This document shows, piece after piece, positions 16,833 to 25,193 of a DNA stretch of 64,000 nt. Location: positions 1 through 64,000 of the forward strand of contig JAFUTH010000006.1 of NCBI GenBank assembly GCA_017484285.1, in the 5' to 3' direction. The notes beneath the pieces were generated by a model. That model searched no databases. It was not told where the DNA came from and saw only the letters and a program-made list of their open reading frames with translations. The first letter of the stretch is position 1, and every line of letters begins with the position of its first letter. The DNA is from Treponema sp. (GTDB taxonomy: Bacteria > Spirochaetota > Spirochaetia > Treponematales > Treponemataceae). A program made the translations under genes and the position numbers.

Positions 16833-18524
16833 TTGGACTCACGATTTGCCAACGAAAAACTTTGCGACTTCATATCATCAATTCAAGACACCGTATTCTC
16901 GCTGGAAGACATGATTACAAAAATCAATGACACTACGCCAGCGTTTGCCGATGAACTGAACATCGGCAAAATGCAAGTAACGATTGCAAGCCCGCAGAGC
17001 GTCTACGAACCACTCGGCATCAACCGCGAAATCGTAAGCTATCAGAGCCCGGCAGGATTCAACCCCACACCCTACAACAAAACATACGTCACCGAAGAAA
17101 ACGGCATCGTAACACTTTCCGCATACCCTAAATTTGACGTCGTGTGGTCAGAGAGCGACATAAAAGCAATCAATTGTTTCATCGACCTCTCCTACCTGCT
17201 TTGCAGCCGAGCACGTCTCTTAAAACTCATGTCCACGGTCAAAAAGACGGACGCGCTCACTGGCTGCTACAATCTGCACGGTTTTCAAGAAATTCTCGGC
17301 GAAATTCTCTCCATGCACGAGATTCACAATTATGCGGTCGTATTCCTCAACTTCAAGAATTTCAAATACATCAATCAGCAGGTCACGCCCGACAACGGCG
17401 ACATTATCCTGCGCAAATACAGCATGCTCGTCCGCGGCTTCCTTGAAAATGACGGCTACATCACCCGGCTCGGCGGCGACAACTTTCTCGTGCTCGTCAC
17501 AAAACAGCAGCTTTCCAGATTCCTTGAATTTTTGGACAGCATTTCAATTTCCGTCAACAACAAGGGCATCGTCCAATCCGTCAAAATCAGTGTGCGCGCA
17601 GGCGTATACGAAGCAAACGAAGAAACCACATTCGGTGACATCATGTCGAATTCTGCCGTCGCGCTTGGAGTCGCACGGCGCTCAAAGCAGCATGACATCA
17701 TCTTTTTCCGGCAGGAGATGCTTGAAAAAGTCATTCACGACAAGGGCATCTCAAACATGTTCATGGATTCGCTCGCAAAAAACGAATTCAAAGTCTACTA
17801 TCAGCCAAAAGTCGATTTGCGCACAAACACGCTCTGCGGATGCGAGGCACTTTCCCGCTGGTACGCGCAACGCTTCATCATGCCGTCAGAGTTTATTCCT
17901 GTTCTGGAGCACGAGGGCACAATCAAGAACCTCGATTTCTACGTGCTGGATGTCGTGTGCAAAAACATTCGTGAATGGCTCGACAAAGGCATTGAGCCGG
18001 TTTTAATCTCAACAAACTTCTCAAAACTGCACCTTTCAGACGAGCATTTCGAAGAGCACATCATCGACACGCTCAAAAAATACAACGTGCCGTCAAAATA
18101 CCTTGAGCTTGAGCTTACCGAGCTTTCTGATTACCAATACTTCGATAGACTCGTGCGTTTTGTAACCACCATGCAAAAAGCGGGGTTCAAAATCTCAATC
18201 GACGACTTCGGCACAGGCTTTTCGTCAATGAGCCTTATTCGGAATTTGAATCCTGATGTCATCAAGCTCGACAAATCGCTGATTGACAACGTAGCGGCGG
18301 GTGATGACAAAAAATCACAGACGGACCGAATCATCAGCCGTTCAATCATCAACATGGCGCATGAACTCGGCATAAAAGTAATCGCTGAGGGCGTAGAAAC
18401 AAAAGCACAGGCTGAATTTTTGCTCGCAAACGAATGCTACATGGCGCAAGGCTTTTTATTCGACAAAGCCCTCGACCACGACGAATTTGAAAAGCGGCTC
18501 ATCACGAAAAAATACGAGATTTAA
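16833..18524 (+). CDS. Degenerate GGDEF plus intact EAL domain protein (probable c-di-GMP phosphodiesterase)
   Basis: 563 residues from a TTG start with AAGGGGA five bases before it. Residues 1-140 have no known domain. The GGDEF domain (~145-300) has RLGGDNF at ~212, so the catalytic Glu is Asn and cyclase activity is doubtful. The EAL domain (~310-560) keeps the residues needed for hydrolysis: CEALSRW (~337), STNFSKL, LELTELS, SIDDFGTGF (~456), IKLDKSLI, AEGVET and QGF. The protein is predicted to be cytoplasmic and to cleave c-di-GMP, with the GGDEF part perhaps binding GTP allosterically. Confidence 0.85.
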   Translation: MDSRFANEKLCDFISSIQDTVFSLEDMITKINDTTPAFADELNIGKMQVTIASPQSVYEPLGINREIVSYQSPAGFNPTPYNKTYVTEENGIVTLSAYPKFDVVWSESDIKAINCFIDLSYLLCSRARLLKLMSTVKKTDALTGCYNLHGFQEILGEILSMHEIHNYAVVFLNFKNFKYINQQVTPDNGDIILRKYSMLVRGFLENDGYITRLGGDNFLVLVTKQQLSRFLEFLDSISISVNNKGIVQSVKISVRAGVYEANEETTFGDIMSNSAVALGVARRSKQHDIIFFRQEMLEKVIHDKGISNMFMDSLAKNEFKVYYQPKVDLRTNTLCGCEALSRWYAQRFIMPSEFIPVLEHEGTIKNLDFYVLDVVCKNIREWLDKGIEPVLISTNFSKLHLSDEHFEEHIIDTLKKYNVPSKYLELELTELSDYQYFDRLVRFVTTMQKAGFKISIDDFGTGFSSMSLIRNLNPDVIKLDKSLIDNVAAGDDKKSQTDRIISRSIINMAHELGIKVIAEGVETKAQAEFLLANECYMAQGFLFDKALDHDEFEKRLITKKYEI

Positions 18525-18525
18525 A

Positions 18526-18625
18526 TTTCTCACAGAGGACACAGAGTTCACAGAGAGATTTCAAGTACAAGGAAATCGTTCAGCTATAACACATCCTCTG
18601 TGCGCTCTTAGGCTCTGTGAGGAAT
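18526..18625. repeat. CACAGAG-type dispersed hairpin, copy A
   Basis: TTTCTCACAGAGGACACAGAG on the left and CTCTGTGCGCTCTTAGGCTC-TGTGAGGAA on the right are imperfectly complementary, giving a long hairpin between convergent genes. The last codons and stop of the aminotransferase gene (18608) lie in its right arm. Confidence 0.8.
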
Positions 18626-19777
18626 TTTTATTCTTATATCGTTCAATCTGTTCAACGCTTCGTTAAGCGTTTCGTCTTTTTTGGCGAAGTGGAGACGGAC
18701 GAAGCGATTTTCTTTTTCTTTAAAGAAGCTAGAGCCAGGAACCGCCCCTACCCCCACTTTTTGCGCAAGGACTTCGGCGAATTCTAAATCACTTTCAAAG
18801 CCGAATTCTGAAATGTCAATCAGAATGTAGTATGCGCCTTCGGGAACGGTGTGCTGTAAGCCGATTGATTCCAAGCCACGCAAGAACAAGTCGCGCTTGT
18901 GCGTGTATTTTTCCTGCAAGTCGCGGTAATACTCATCGCCGAACTTTAAGCCCGTGACGGCGGCTTCCTGCAAGGGTGCGGCGGCTCCCACAGTCAAAAA
19001 ATCATGCACTTTTTTGATTCGGTCGGTGATTTCGGGATTTGCCTGCGTGTAGCCGAGCCGCCAGCCCGTGATTGAATAAGTCTTTGAAAGCGAATTACAG
19101 GTAATCGTGCGGTCTTTCATGCTGGGCAAACTTGCCATATACACATGCTCGTGCGGTTTGTAGAGAATATGCTCGTAGACTTCATCGGTAATGACGAAAG
19201 CGTCGTATTTTTTGGCAAGGCTAGCGATAACCGCAAGTTCTTCGCGCGTAAAGACTTTGCCGCACGGGTTCGACGGGTTACAGACGATAATCGCCTTTGG
19301 CTTTTGCTTGAACGCGTCTTCAAGCACGGTTGTGTCAAATCGGAAGGTCGGCGGAATGAGCGGCACATAAATCGGCTCTGCCCCCGAAAGAATCGTGTCC
19401 GCGCCGTAATTTTCGTAGAACGGGGAAAAGACAATCACCTTGTCGCCGGGATTCGTCACGCTCATCATTGCCGCCATCATCGCTTCGGTTGAGCCGCAAG
19501 TTACGACAAGCTCTGCGTTCGGGTCAACTTCCACTCCCGAAAAGTGCGTGATTTTTGCGGCAAGAGCCTCGCGGAAATTCTGCGCCCCCCAAGTCGTTGA
19601 ATATTGATGGAAATCTTCGCGCGTGACTTCGGCAAGGCGGGCAAGGATTTCTTTGGGCGGCTCAAAATCAGGAAAGCCCTGCGAGAGATTCACCGCGCCG
19701 TACTGATTTGAGATGCGCGTCATGCGGCGGATTACGCTGTCGGTAAAAACACTTGTTCGATTTGATAATGCTGGCAT
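18608..19777 (-). CDS. Class I/II pyridoxal-phosphate aminotransferase
   Basis: 389 residues from the ATG at 19777, preceded by GGGAGAA; a longer frame upstream lacks a ribosome site. The fold-type I aminotransferase features are clear: NLSQGFPDFEPP at the N-terminus, CNPSNPCGKVFTREEL, VITDEVYE, and the PLP-binding Lys in NSLSKTYSITGWRLGY, with an Arg near the C-terminus for the carboxylate. It resembles the kynurenine/methionine-2-oxo-acid aminotransferase branch. It lies next to a GlcD-type dehydrogenase and a methionine transporter, which fits a role in methionine or other amino-acid transamination. Its C-terminal KIPHRA is read from a dispersed repeat. Confidence 0.85.
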   Translation of the reverse strand: MPALSNRTSVFTDSVIRRMTRISNQYGAVNLSQGFPDFEPPKEILARLAEVTREDFHQYSTTWGAQNFREALAAKITHFSGVEVDPNAELVVTCGSTEAMMAAMMSVTNPGDKVIVFSPFYENYGADTILSGAEPIYVPLIPPTFRFDTTVLEDAFKQKPKAIIVCNPSNPCGKVFTREELAVIASLAKKYDAFVITDEVYEHILYKPHEHVYMASLPSMKDRTITCNSLSKTYSITGWRLGYTQANPEITDRIKKVHDFLTVGAAAPLQEAAVTGLKFGDEYYRDLQEKYTHKRDLFLRGLESIGLQHTVPEGAYYILIDISEFGFESDLEFAEVLAQKVGVGAVPGSSFFKEKENRFVRLHFAKKDETLNEALNRLNDIRIKIPHRA

Positions 19778-19799
19778 ACAGTTCTCCCAAAGAGTTTTA

Positions 19800-19867
19800 A
19801 ATTTCTCACAGAGCACACAGAGTTCACAGAGGATTTTCTCTGTGTTCTCCTTCGCTCTGTGAGGAAT
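19800..19867. repeat. CACAGAG-type dispersed hairpin, copy B
   Basis: TTTCTCACAGAGCACACAGAG on the left pairs with CTCTGTG...CGCTCTGTGAGGAA on the right. It lies between two genes on the minus strand and may end transcription of the upstream gene or protect its RNA. Confidence 0.8.
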
Positions 19868-21238
19868 TCATTTTACATAAGATATATTTGAATTCAAGAG
19901 CCTTTTCGGGTCAAAGGCGAGTTTTACGGAATTCATCAGCTCCACATTCACGGCGGGGGTTTCGGCGAAGAAGAAATCGCGTTTGCTTGTGCCAAGCCCG
20001 TGTTCGCCCGAAATCAAGCCGCCTAAAGCACGCGCTTCGGCGTAAAGTTCGGAAAGATTATCGTGAAGCTCTTTTTCCCACGCTTCTTCGCTTCTCGTTC
20101 CGCGCACCACGCACAAATGCACATTGCCGTCGCCCGCGTGTCCGAAGCTAATCATCTGCATGCCGCTTTTCTGTTCCAATTTGTTCACGAACGCAACGAA
20201 ATCCGCAACTCGGGCAATCGGAACTACTATGTCAAGCGGCTCTTGCTCGCTCACCGCCTCAACCGCTTTCACCAAGCAGCCGCGAATGCGCCACACATTC
20301 TGCGAAAGCTCCGTGTCTTCAAGCGTGATGATTTCTTCTGCCGTTTCTGAAAGAAGCGTTTTGAGTTTTTTTACGGAGGAATTTATTTCTTCTGTGCTTC
20401 CGTCAAAGGTCAGAAGAAGATAGGCTTCGTAATCGGCAGGGAAACGCAATTTTAAGAAATCCTCACCGAGTTTTATCACTTTTCTTTCTATGAATTCAAG
20501 CGCGGTGGGATTGAGGTTCGCTTTTAGAATCTGGGGAACAGCCTCAATGCCCGCTTTGAGCGAGCTGAATCCGACCAAAAGGCTCAAAGATTTTTCGGGC
20601 TTTCCCACAAGGCGAAGAAGGCACTTTGTGATGAGCGCGAGCGTTCCTTCCGAGCCGATAAGCACATCTTTTAAATCAAGCCCCGTGGTGTCCTTGCGGT
20701 TTTTTGTGCCGACTTGAATCACGCGACCGTCTGAAAGCACGGCTTCAAGTGCCATCACATAGTCGCGCGTAACGCCGTATTTGACCGCACGCATTCCGCC
20801 CGCGTTCGTGGAGATATTTCCGCCGATTGAGGCTCGTTTTTCGCCCGGGTCAGGCGGATAGAAAAGCCCGAGACTTTCGACATGCTTTTGAAAATCTTCG
20901 AGAATCACGCCCGGCTCAACCCATGCGGTGAAATTCTCCTTGTCGATTTCAAGGATATGGTTCATGAGCGAAAAATCCACGATAACTGAGCCGTCATGCG
21001 GAACGGTAGAGCCGACAAGGTTCGTGCCAGCCCCACGCGGCGTGAGCGGAATGCCGTTCTTGTATGCGAATCGGGCAATCGCGCTCACCTCGTCGGTTGA
21101 AACGGGGAAGACGAGCGCGGAAGCATTTCCCTTTTTGCGACCAAGCGTATCGGAAAGAAACTTTTCTTCGATTGCAGGAGCAAAAACAATGCGATTTTTA
21201 TCAGAAATAATGTACGAAAGTTCGGTGATGTCTGCCAT
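19868..21238 (-). CDS. glcD: FAD-linked 2-hydroxyacid dehydrogenase, GlcD type
   Basis: 456 residues. The FAD_binding_4 (PCMH) domain runs ~35-210 with TPRGAGTNLVGSTVPHDGSV and the GGNISTNAGGMRAVKYG loop. The C-terminal FAD-oxidase domain has FGHAGDGNVHLCVVRG and SGEHGLGTSKRDF, carrying the His and Arg/Lys residues of the active site. It is the size of GlcD or D-lactate dehydrogenase without a fused iron-sulfur part. The enzyme oxidises a D-2-hydroxy acid to the 2-oxo acid. Nearby aminotransferase and 2-hydroxyacid dehydrogenase genes suggest interconversion of amino, oxo and hydroxy acids. The symbol is by family only. Confidence 0.8.
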   Translation of the reverse strand: MADITELSYIISDKNRIVFAPAIEEKFLSDTLGRKKGNASALVFPVSTDEVSAIARFAYKNGIPLTPRGAGTNLVGSTVPHDGSVIVDFSLMNHILEIDKENFTAWVEPGVILEDFQKHVESLGLFYPPDPGEKRASIGGNISTNAGGMRAVKYGVTRDYVMALEAVLSDGRVIQVGTKNRKDTTGLDLKDVLIGSEGTLALITKCLLRLVGKPEKSLSLLVGFSSLKAGIEAVPQILKANLNPTALEFIERKVIKLGEDFLKLRFPADYEAYLLLTFDGSTEEINSSVKKLKTLLSETAEEIITLEDTELSQNVWRIRGCLVKAVEAVSEQEPLDIVVPIARVADFVAFVNKLEQKSGMQMISFGHAGDGNVHLCVVRGTRSEEAWEKELHDNLSELYAEARALGGLISGEHGLGTSKRDFFFAETPAVNVELMNSVKLAFDPKRLLNSNISYVK

Positions 21239-21255
21239 GATGCTGTCCTAAAAAA

Positions 21256-21340
21256 TTGTCACACGGATTCGGAAAATCTAACGATTTTCCATAAAGAATA
21301 ACAAATATTTTGCGTTAGCAAAATCAAATCCGTGTGACAA
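21256..21340. repeat. Branched palindromic element with two internal hairpins
   Basis: An outer perfect stem, TTGTCACACGGATT (21256-21269) with 21327-21340, encloses GGAAAATC-taac-GATTTTCC (21271-21290) and ATTTTGC-gtta-GCAAAAT (21307-21324). The whole can fold as a three-way junction. It lies between glcD and metQ. It could be a mobile repeat or an RNA element. Confidence 0.75.
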
Positions 21341-21344
21341 ATAG

Positions 21345-21424
21345 TGGGGGTACGGGGGCTTGCCCCTGTAGATGGGGGTGTCGGCGCAACGAAGTGCGAC
21401 GCAGGGGGAAGGCTTTCCCCCTAC
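21345..21424. repeat. GC-rich hairpin cluster
   Basis: GGGGGCTTGCCCC, CGCA-acgaag-TGCG and GGGGGAAGGCTTTCCCCC hairpins follow one another downstream of metQ (minus strand). It shares GTAGGGG-like and AACGAAGTG motifs with the element at 2378-2500. Confidence 0.5.
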
Positions 21425-21459
21425 AAACTCCTAACTGCTCACTTCTAACTTCTCACTGA

Positions 21460-22284
21460 TTAGAATTCGTTGATGTCCCAGCCTTCTTTGATGAAGTAGC
21501 CGCCGAATTTTTTGTTGAAGACATCTTCGGTGTCTTTGGTCTGGAAGGCTTTGACGACTTTTTTGAAGACTTCGAGTTTTTCAGGGTCAGCGAGGTCTTT
21601 TCCGCGGGCTGCGACGAGGTTCCAGTACTCTTTTTCGTCAACCGAGGCGTCTTTGAAGATTGCAGACTCTGTTTTGATACCGAAGTCGAGCGCATAGTTT
21701 CCGTTTACGATTGCCGCGTCAACATCTTGAAGAGCTGACGGAATGGTGTTTGCCGCAAGCTCTTTGATTACGATGCCGCTCTTGTTCTCCGCGATGTCGT
21801 TTACCGTCGGGTTGAAGCCAGCTCCGTCTTTAAGGGTGATAAGCCCTGCCGCCGCCAAGACTTTGATTGCGCGACCGCCGTTTGTGACATCGTTCGGAAT
21901 TGCGACGACCGAGCCTGCTTTAAGCTCAGAAACTGATTTTACTTTGACTGAGTACAAGTTGAGCGGAATGATGAAGGTATTTCCGATGAGTTTGACATCG
22001 TAGCCGTGATTTTCGATTTCGTTCTTCAAGAAAATGCGATGCTGGAACGCGTTCAAGTCGATTTCGCCGTTTGAGAGCGCGTTGTTCGGCGTAACATAGT
22101 CAGAGAACTGCACGAATTTGAGGTCAATGCCCTGCTTTTTGAGTGCTTTCTGAGCCGGTGCCCACAAATCCTCATAGATTGAGCCGACCACGCCGAGTTT
22201 GACGACCGTGTTCTTCTTTTTAGCCGCAAAAGTTGATGTGAGCGCGATTGCGCCGATTAAAACCGCTGCGATAATTTTTTTCAT
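21460..22284 (-). CDS. metQ: Methionine ABC transporter substrate-binding protein (MetQ/NlpA family)
   Basis: 274 residues. The signal peptide MKKIIAAVLIGAIALTSTFA is of the signal peptidase I type: there is no lipobox Cys, although most MetQ proteins are lipoproteins. The mature protein has KLGVVGSIYEDLWAPAQKAL, VQFSDYVTPNNALSNGEIDL and NAFQHRIFL, the hallmark ligand-binding segments of the NlpA family. It should deliver methionine (or a related compound) to MetNI, encoded 1 kb upstream in a separate operon with the same promoter/operator layout. Ribosome site AAGGAG. Confidence 0.9.
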   Translation of the reverse strand: MKKIIAAVLIGAIALTSTFAAKKKNTVVKLGVVGSIYEDLWAPAQKALKKQGIDLKFVQFSDYVTPNNALSNGEIDLNAFQHRIFLKNEIENHGYDVKLIGNTFIIPLNLYSVKVKSVSELKAGSVVAIPNDVTNGGRAIKVLAAAGLITLKDGAGFNPTVNDIAENKSGIVIKELAANTIPSALQDVDAAIVNGNYALDFGIKTESAIFKDASVDEKEYWNLVAARGKDLADPEKLEVFKKVVKAFQTKDTEDVFNKKFGGYFIKEGWDINEF

Positions 22285-22306
22285 ATTGAACTCCTTGTTT
22301 TTATTT

Positions 22307-22370
22307 CCTAGTTAGTCACTAGGTTGATTTTTATGCGTATTGTTATATTCTCTTTTACCTAGTATGTCAA
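22307..22370 (-). promoter_or_regulatory. metQ promoter and operator
   Basis: On the minus strand TTGACA (22370-22365), a 17-base spacer and TATAAC (22347-22342) form a near-consensus promoter. The spacer starts with TACTAGGT, and a full inverted repeat CCTAGT-tagtc-ACTAGG lies at 22307-22323, centred about +20. The same layout occurs before metN. Confidence 0.8.
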
Positions 22371-22385
22371 TGGGTATATAAAAAT

Positions 22386-23348
22386 TTACATCTTTTTTGC
22401 TCGTGAAAAATTCTCTCGCATGCTCGCCACACTCGCATCAAATTTCGCTTTCTCTTCGGCGGTCAGCTTCAGCTCAATCACTTCTGCCACGCCCTCGTTG
22501 TTCAAACGGCAGGGAACGCTCGCAAAGACATCGCGGTAGCCGTATTCGCCATTGAGCAGCGTTGAGACGGGAAGAATTCTGTTTTCATCGCCGTAAATCG
22601 CTTTTACCACATTCGCAATGCTCGCGCCGATTCCGAATTCCGTGCTTCCCTTTCCGCCGAGAATAATCCAGCCTGCTTTCTTTGCCCGAAGCGCGATTTC
22701 TTCCAAGTCGAGCTTTCCGAATCGTTCAGGCTGTTCTTTGATAAGTTCAAGCAAAGGCTTTCCCGCCACCGTCACCAAGCTCCACGGAACGAACTGCGTT
22801 TCCCCGTGTTCGCTCAACGCATAGGCATTGATTGATTTTTGGTCGTAGCCAGTCGCCTCAGCGATTGCACGGCGCACGCGGGCTGAGTCAAGCGTTGTGC
22901 TCGTCGAAAGGATTCGCTTGGGATTCCAACTCAATTTTTCCTGTAAATAATGCGCCACCACATCAGCAGGATTCGAGATATTGATGATAATTCCGCTAAA
23001 TCCGCTCGACTTGATTTTGGGGATAATGTCCTTCAAGATTTCAACGGTCGCGCCCAAAGTCTGCTGCCGGTCGTTCTGCCCCGCCTTCATGTCAGGAAGC
23101 GGGCCAGCCGCCACAATGAGAATGTCCGCGTCAGAAATGTCAGAATAGTCGCCCGCATACACCGTCACATGCCGGTCAAGGTAAGTCGAAGAGTCAAACA
23201 AATCCAACGCCTGTGCCACTGCCTTTTCTCGGTCAATGTCGATATACACGATTTCTTCCGCCAAGCCCTGCGAAATCAAAGCATATCCGCCGTGGCTTCC
23301 GACATGCCCCGCCCCAATAATTCCAATTTTCCGTCGTGTAAGTGCCAT
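22386..23348 (-). CDS. L-lactate / L-2-hydroxyacid dehydrogenase family protein
   Basis: 320 residues. The NAD-binding glycine motif GIIGAGHVGSHG is followed by an Asp at VYIDID, fitting NAD. The active-site loop contains GQNDRQQ, the INISNPADVV segment follows, and catalytic His lies in LSEHGETQFVPWS. This is the LDH/malate dehydrogenase superfamily; SEHGE instead of GEHGD is seen in branches that include L-2-hydroxyisocaproate dehydrogenase. It is the third gene of a metN-metI operon (11-base gap after metI), so a methionine-derived 2-oxo acid is a plausible substrate, though this is inference. Ribosome site GGGGAGGA. Confidence 0.8.
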   Translation of the reverse strand: MALTRRKIGIIGAGHVGSHGGYALISQGLAEEIVYIDIDREKAVAQALDLFDSSTYLDRHVTVYAGDYSDISDADILIVAAGPLPDMKAGQNDRQQTLGATVEILKDIIPKIKSSGFSGIIINISNPADVVAHYLQEKLSWNPKRILSTSTTLDSARVRRAIAEATGYDQKSINAYALSEHGETQFVPWSLVTVAGKPLLELIKEQPERFGKLDLEEIALRAKKAGWIILGGKGSTEFGIGASIANVVKAIYGDENRILPVSTLLNGEYGYRDVFASVPCRLNNEGVAEVIELKLTAEEKAKFDASVASMRENFSRAKKM

Positions 23349-23359
23349 ACAATCCTCCC

Positions 23360-24040
23360 CTAGTGTTTATTATTCTTAATAATCTTGTTTCCGCCGAGCT
23401 GAATCAGGTTCACGATAATCACAAGCACGATAATCGTCACCCACGTCACATCAAGCTGATTTCGGTCATGACCGTACATAATCGCATAGTTTCCGAGTCC
23501 GCCCGCACCAACAGCACCCGCCATCGCCGTAAGACCGATAAGACTCACCGTGGTAATCGTCGTTCCGCGCACAATCGGCGCAATACTTTCCTTCAAATAC
23601 ACACGGAAAATAATGTCCACCGGGGAAAGCCCCATGCTCTCCGCCGCCTCGACAAGACCTGAGTCCACTTCGGCAAGCGCACTCTCAATCTGTCGGCTAA
23701 AAAACGGCACCGTCCCAAAAATGAGCGGCACAATCGCGCCACGGATTCCAATCGCCGTTCCCATAATCAAGCGCGAAAGCGGCATAACGCCCGTAAGCAG
23801 AATGATGAACGGAATCGAGCGGAACAGGTTAATCAGCTTGTCAAAAATCTGATACACCACACGGTTTTCAAGCACGCCGCCCTTTTTCGTCACCGTAATC
23901 GTAATGCCAATCAGCAGTCCGAGCACAAAACTAATCGCACCCGACCAAATCGTCATGATAAAAGTCTCCAGCAAGCCGTTCAAAAAACGCTCAGGATGGC
24001 TCGCCACATTCGGCAAAATCGTCTCAATAATTTCTTCCAT
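23360..24040 (-). CDS. metI: Methionine ABC transporter permease
   Basis: 226 residues with about five membrane helices; TFIMTIWSGAISFVLGLLIG opens the permease domain and the EAA-loop region reads EVDSGLVEAAESMGLSPVDI, which contacts the ATPase. Length and sequence are typical of MetI. It begins one base after the metN stop and so is translationally linked to it. Together MetN2-MetI2 import methionine delivered by MetQ. Confidence 0.92.
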   Translation of the reverse strand: MEEIIETILPNVASHPERFLNGLLETFIMTIWSGAISFVLGLLIGITITVTKKGGVLENRVVYQIFDKLINLFRSIPFIILLTGVMPLSRLIMGTAIGIRGAIVPLIFGTVPFFSRQIESALAEVDSGLVEAAESMGLSPVDIIFRVYLKESIAPIVRGTTITTVSLIGLTAMAGAVGAGGLGNYAIMYGHDRNQLDVTWVTIIVLVIIVNLIQLGGNKIIKNNKH

Positions 24041-24041
24041 G

Positions 24042-25088
24042 TCATTTCCCCTCCTTCAACACTTCCACGCCGACATTCAGTGCCGCGATGTGCTGTAGCG
24101 CACGATCCACGACTTTTCCTTCGCCGCTCACAATCGCCACCGTGCCGCCAATCGGCGCATCCTGCACGATTTCAATTTCCGCGAAAATGATGTTTATCGT
24201 CACCTCGTAAAGCCGTGAAATCGCCGAAATCAACGGCTCGGACACATTTTTCTGAATGTAAGTGAAGCGCACGAGTTTTTCGTCCTTTTCAAGATGCACG
24301 ACTGGTGAATCTTCGGCAATCAGCTCCTCGACCTTTGAAAGATTTGAAGTCGAACGGATAAATCGCTTTGTCACTTCGTTCTGCGGATTCGCGAAAATCG
24401 AGAACACATCGCCCGTCTCCACGATTTTTCCCTTTTCCATGACGCTCACTTTGTCGCAGATTTCTTTAATCACTTCCATTTGGTGCGTGATAATCACAAT
24501 CGTAAGCGAAAGCTGCTCTTTCAGTTTTTTCAGAAGCTTTAAAATCGACTTCGTGGTCGTCGGGTCAAGCGCACTCGTCGCCTCGTCGCACAAAAGAATG
24601 TCGGGGTCGTTCGCAAGCGCACGAGCAATCGCCACGCGCTGTTTCTGCCCGCCAGAAAGCTGGCTCGGAAAATTCGCCGCCTTTTCGTCGATTTCAACGA
24701 GATTCAAAAGTGAATGCACTTTCTCAGAAATTTCGCTCTTCGTCAGCCCGCTCCGCTTCAAGGGAAACGCCACATTGTCAAAGACATTCCGGCTCGGCAT
24801 GAGGTTAAAATGCTGGAAAATCATGCCGATTTTTTTTCGCTCCTCGCGAAGCTCTTTTTCCGAAAGCGAGAGAAAATCCTTTCCTTTTACCAAAACGCTT
24901 CCGCTCGTGGGGCGACCTAAGAGGTTAATCGTTCGCACGAGCGTAGACTTTCCTGCGCCCGAAAACCCGATGATGCCGAAAATGTCGCCCTTCTCCACCG
25001 CGACCGAAGCGTCCTCAACCGCGTTGAACTGCTTTCCGTCCTGAACGAATGTTTTCGTAATATGCTCAAGCTCAATAATCGCGCTCAT
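24042..25088 (-). CDS. metN: Methionine ABC transporter ATP-binding protein
   Basis: 348 residues. ATPase domain ~1-245 with Walker A GFSGAGKSTL, signature LSGGQKQRVAIARAL, Walker B DILLCDEATSALD and switch His in IVIITHQMEV. The C-terminal ~100 residues form the NIL domain that binds methionine and inhibits transport when it is plentiful. First gene of metN-metI-hydroxyacid dehydrogenase. It is transcribed away from an M20 peptidase gene from a promoter with a 19-bp palindrome just before its start. Confidence 0.93.
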   Translation of the reverse strand: MSAIIELEHITKTFVQDGKQFNAVEDASVAVEKGDIFGIIGFSGAGKSTLVRTINLLGRPTSGSVLVKGKDFLSLSEKELREERKKIGMIFQHFNLMPSRNVFDNVAFPLKRSGLTKSEISEKVHSLLNLVEIDEKAANFPSQLSGGQKQRVAIARALANDPDILLCDEATSALDPTTTKSILKLLKKLKEQLSLTIVIITHQMEVIKEICDKVSVMEKGKIVETGDVFSIFANPQNEVTKRFIRSTSNLSKVEELIAEDSPVVHLEKDEKLVRFTYIQKNVSEPLISAISRLYEVTINIIFAEIEIVQDAPIGGTVAIVSGEGKVVDRALQHIAALNVGVEVLKEGK

Positions 25089-25099
25089 TTTTCGTCCTT

Positions 25100-25164
25100 A
25101 CCTAGTAGCATACTAGGTTGTTTTGTGATATAGTAGTTATAGAGTCTTTAGCCTACTCTGTCAA
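25100..25164 (-). promoter_or_regulatory. metN promoter and palindromic operator
   Basis: On the minus strand TTGACA (25164-25159), 17 bases, TATAAC (25141-25136). Downstream, ACCTAGTAGCATACTAGGT (25100-25118) is a perfect interrupted palindrome centred about +20. The layout matches the metQ promoter base for base in spacing. The divergent M20 gene shares this intergenic region. Confidence 0.82.
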
Positions 25165-25193
25165 TGGGCATTTAGATTTTTCAAGGAGTTTTC

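Noticed and set aside
19778..19816. Longer N-terminus for the aminotransferase
   Set aside because: Extra 13 residues have no ribosome site, while ATG 19777 has GGGAGAA and matches family starts.
21345..21424. GC-rich stretch as a small RNA gene
   Set aside because: Hairpins are strong but no promoter or T-run is visible, and motifs recur at 2378-2500; better treated as repeat sequence.
24262..25044. Plus-strand open frame of 260 codons
   Set aside because: Exactly antisense to metN, whose ATPase motifs are complete; a shadow due to codon bias.
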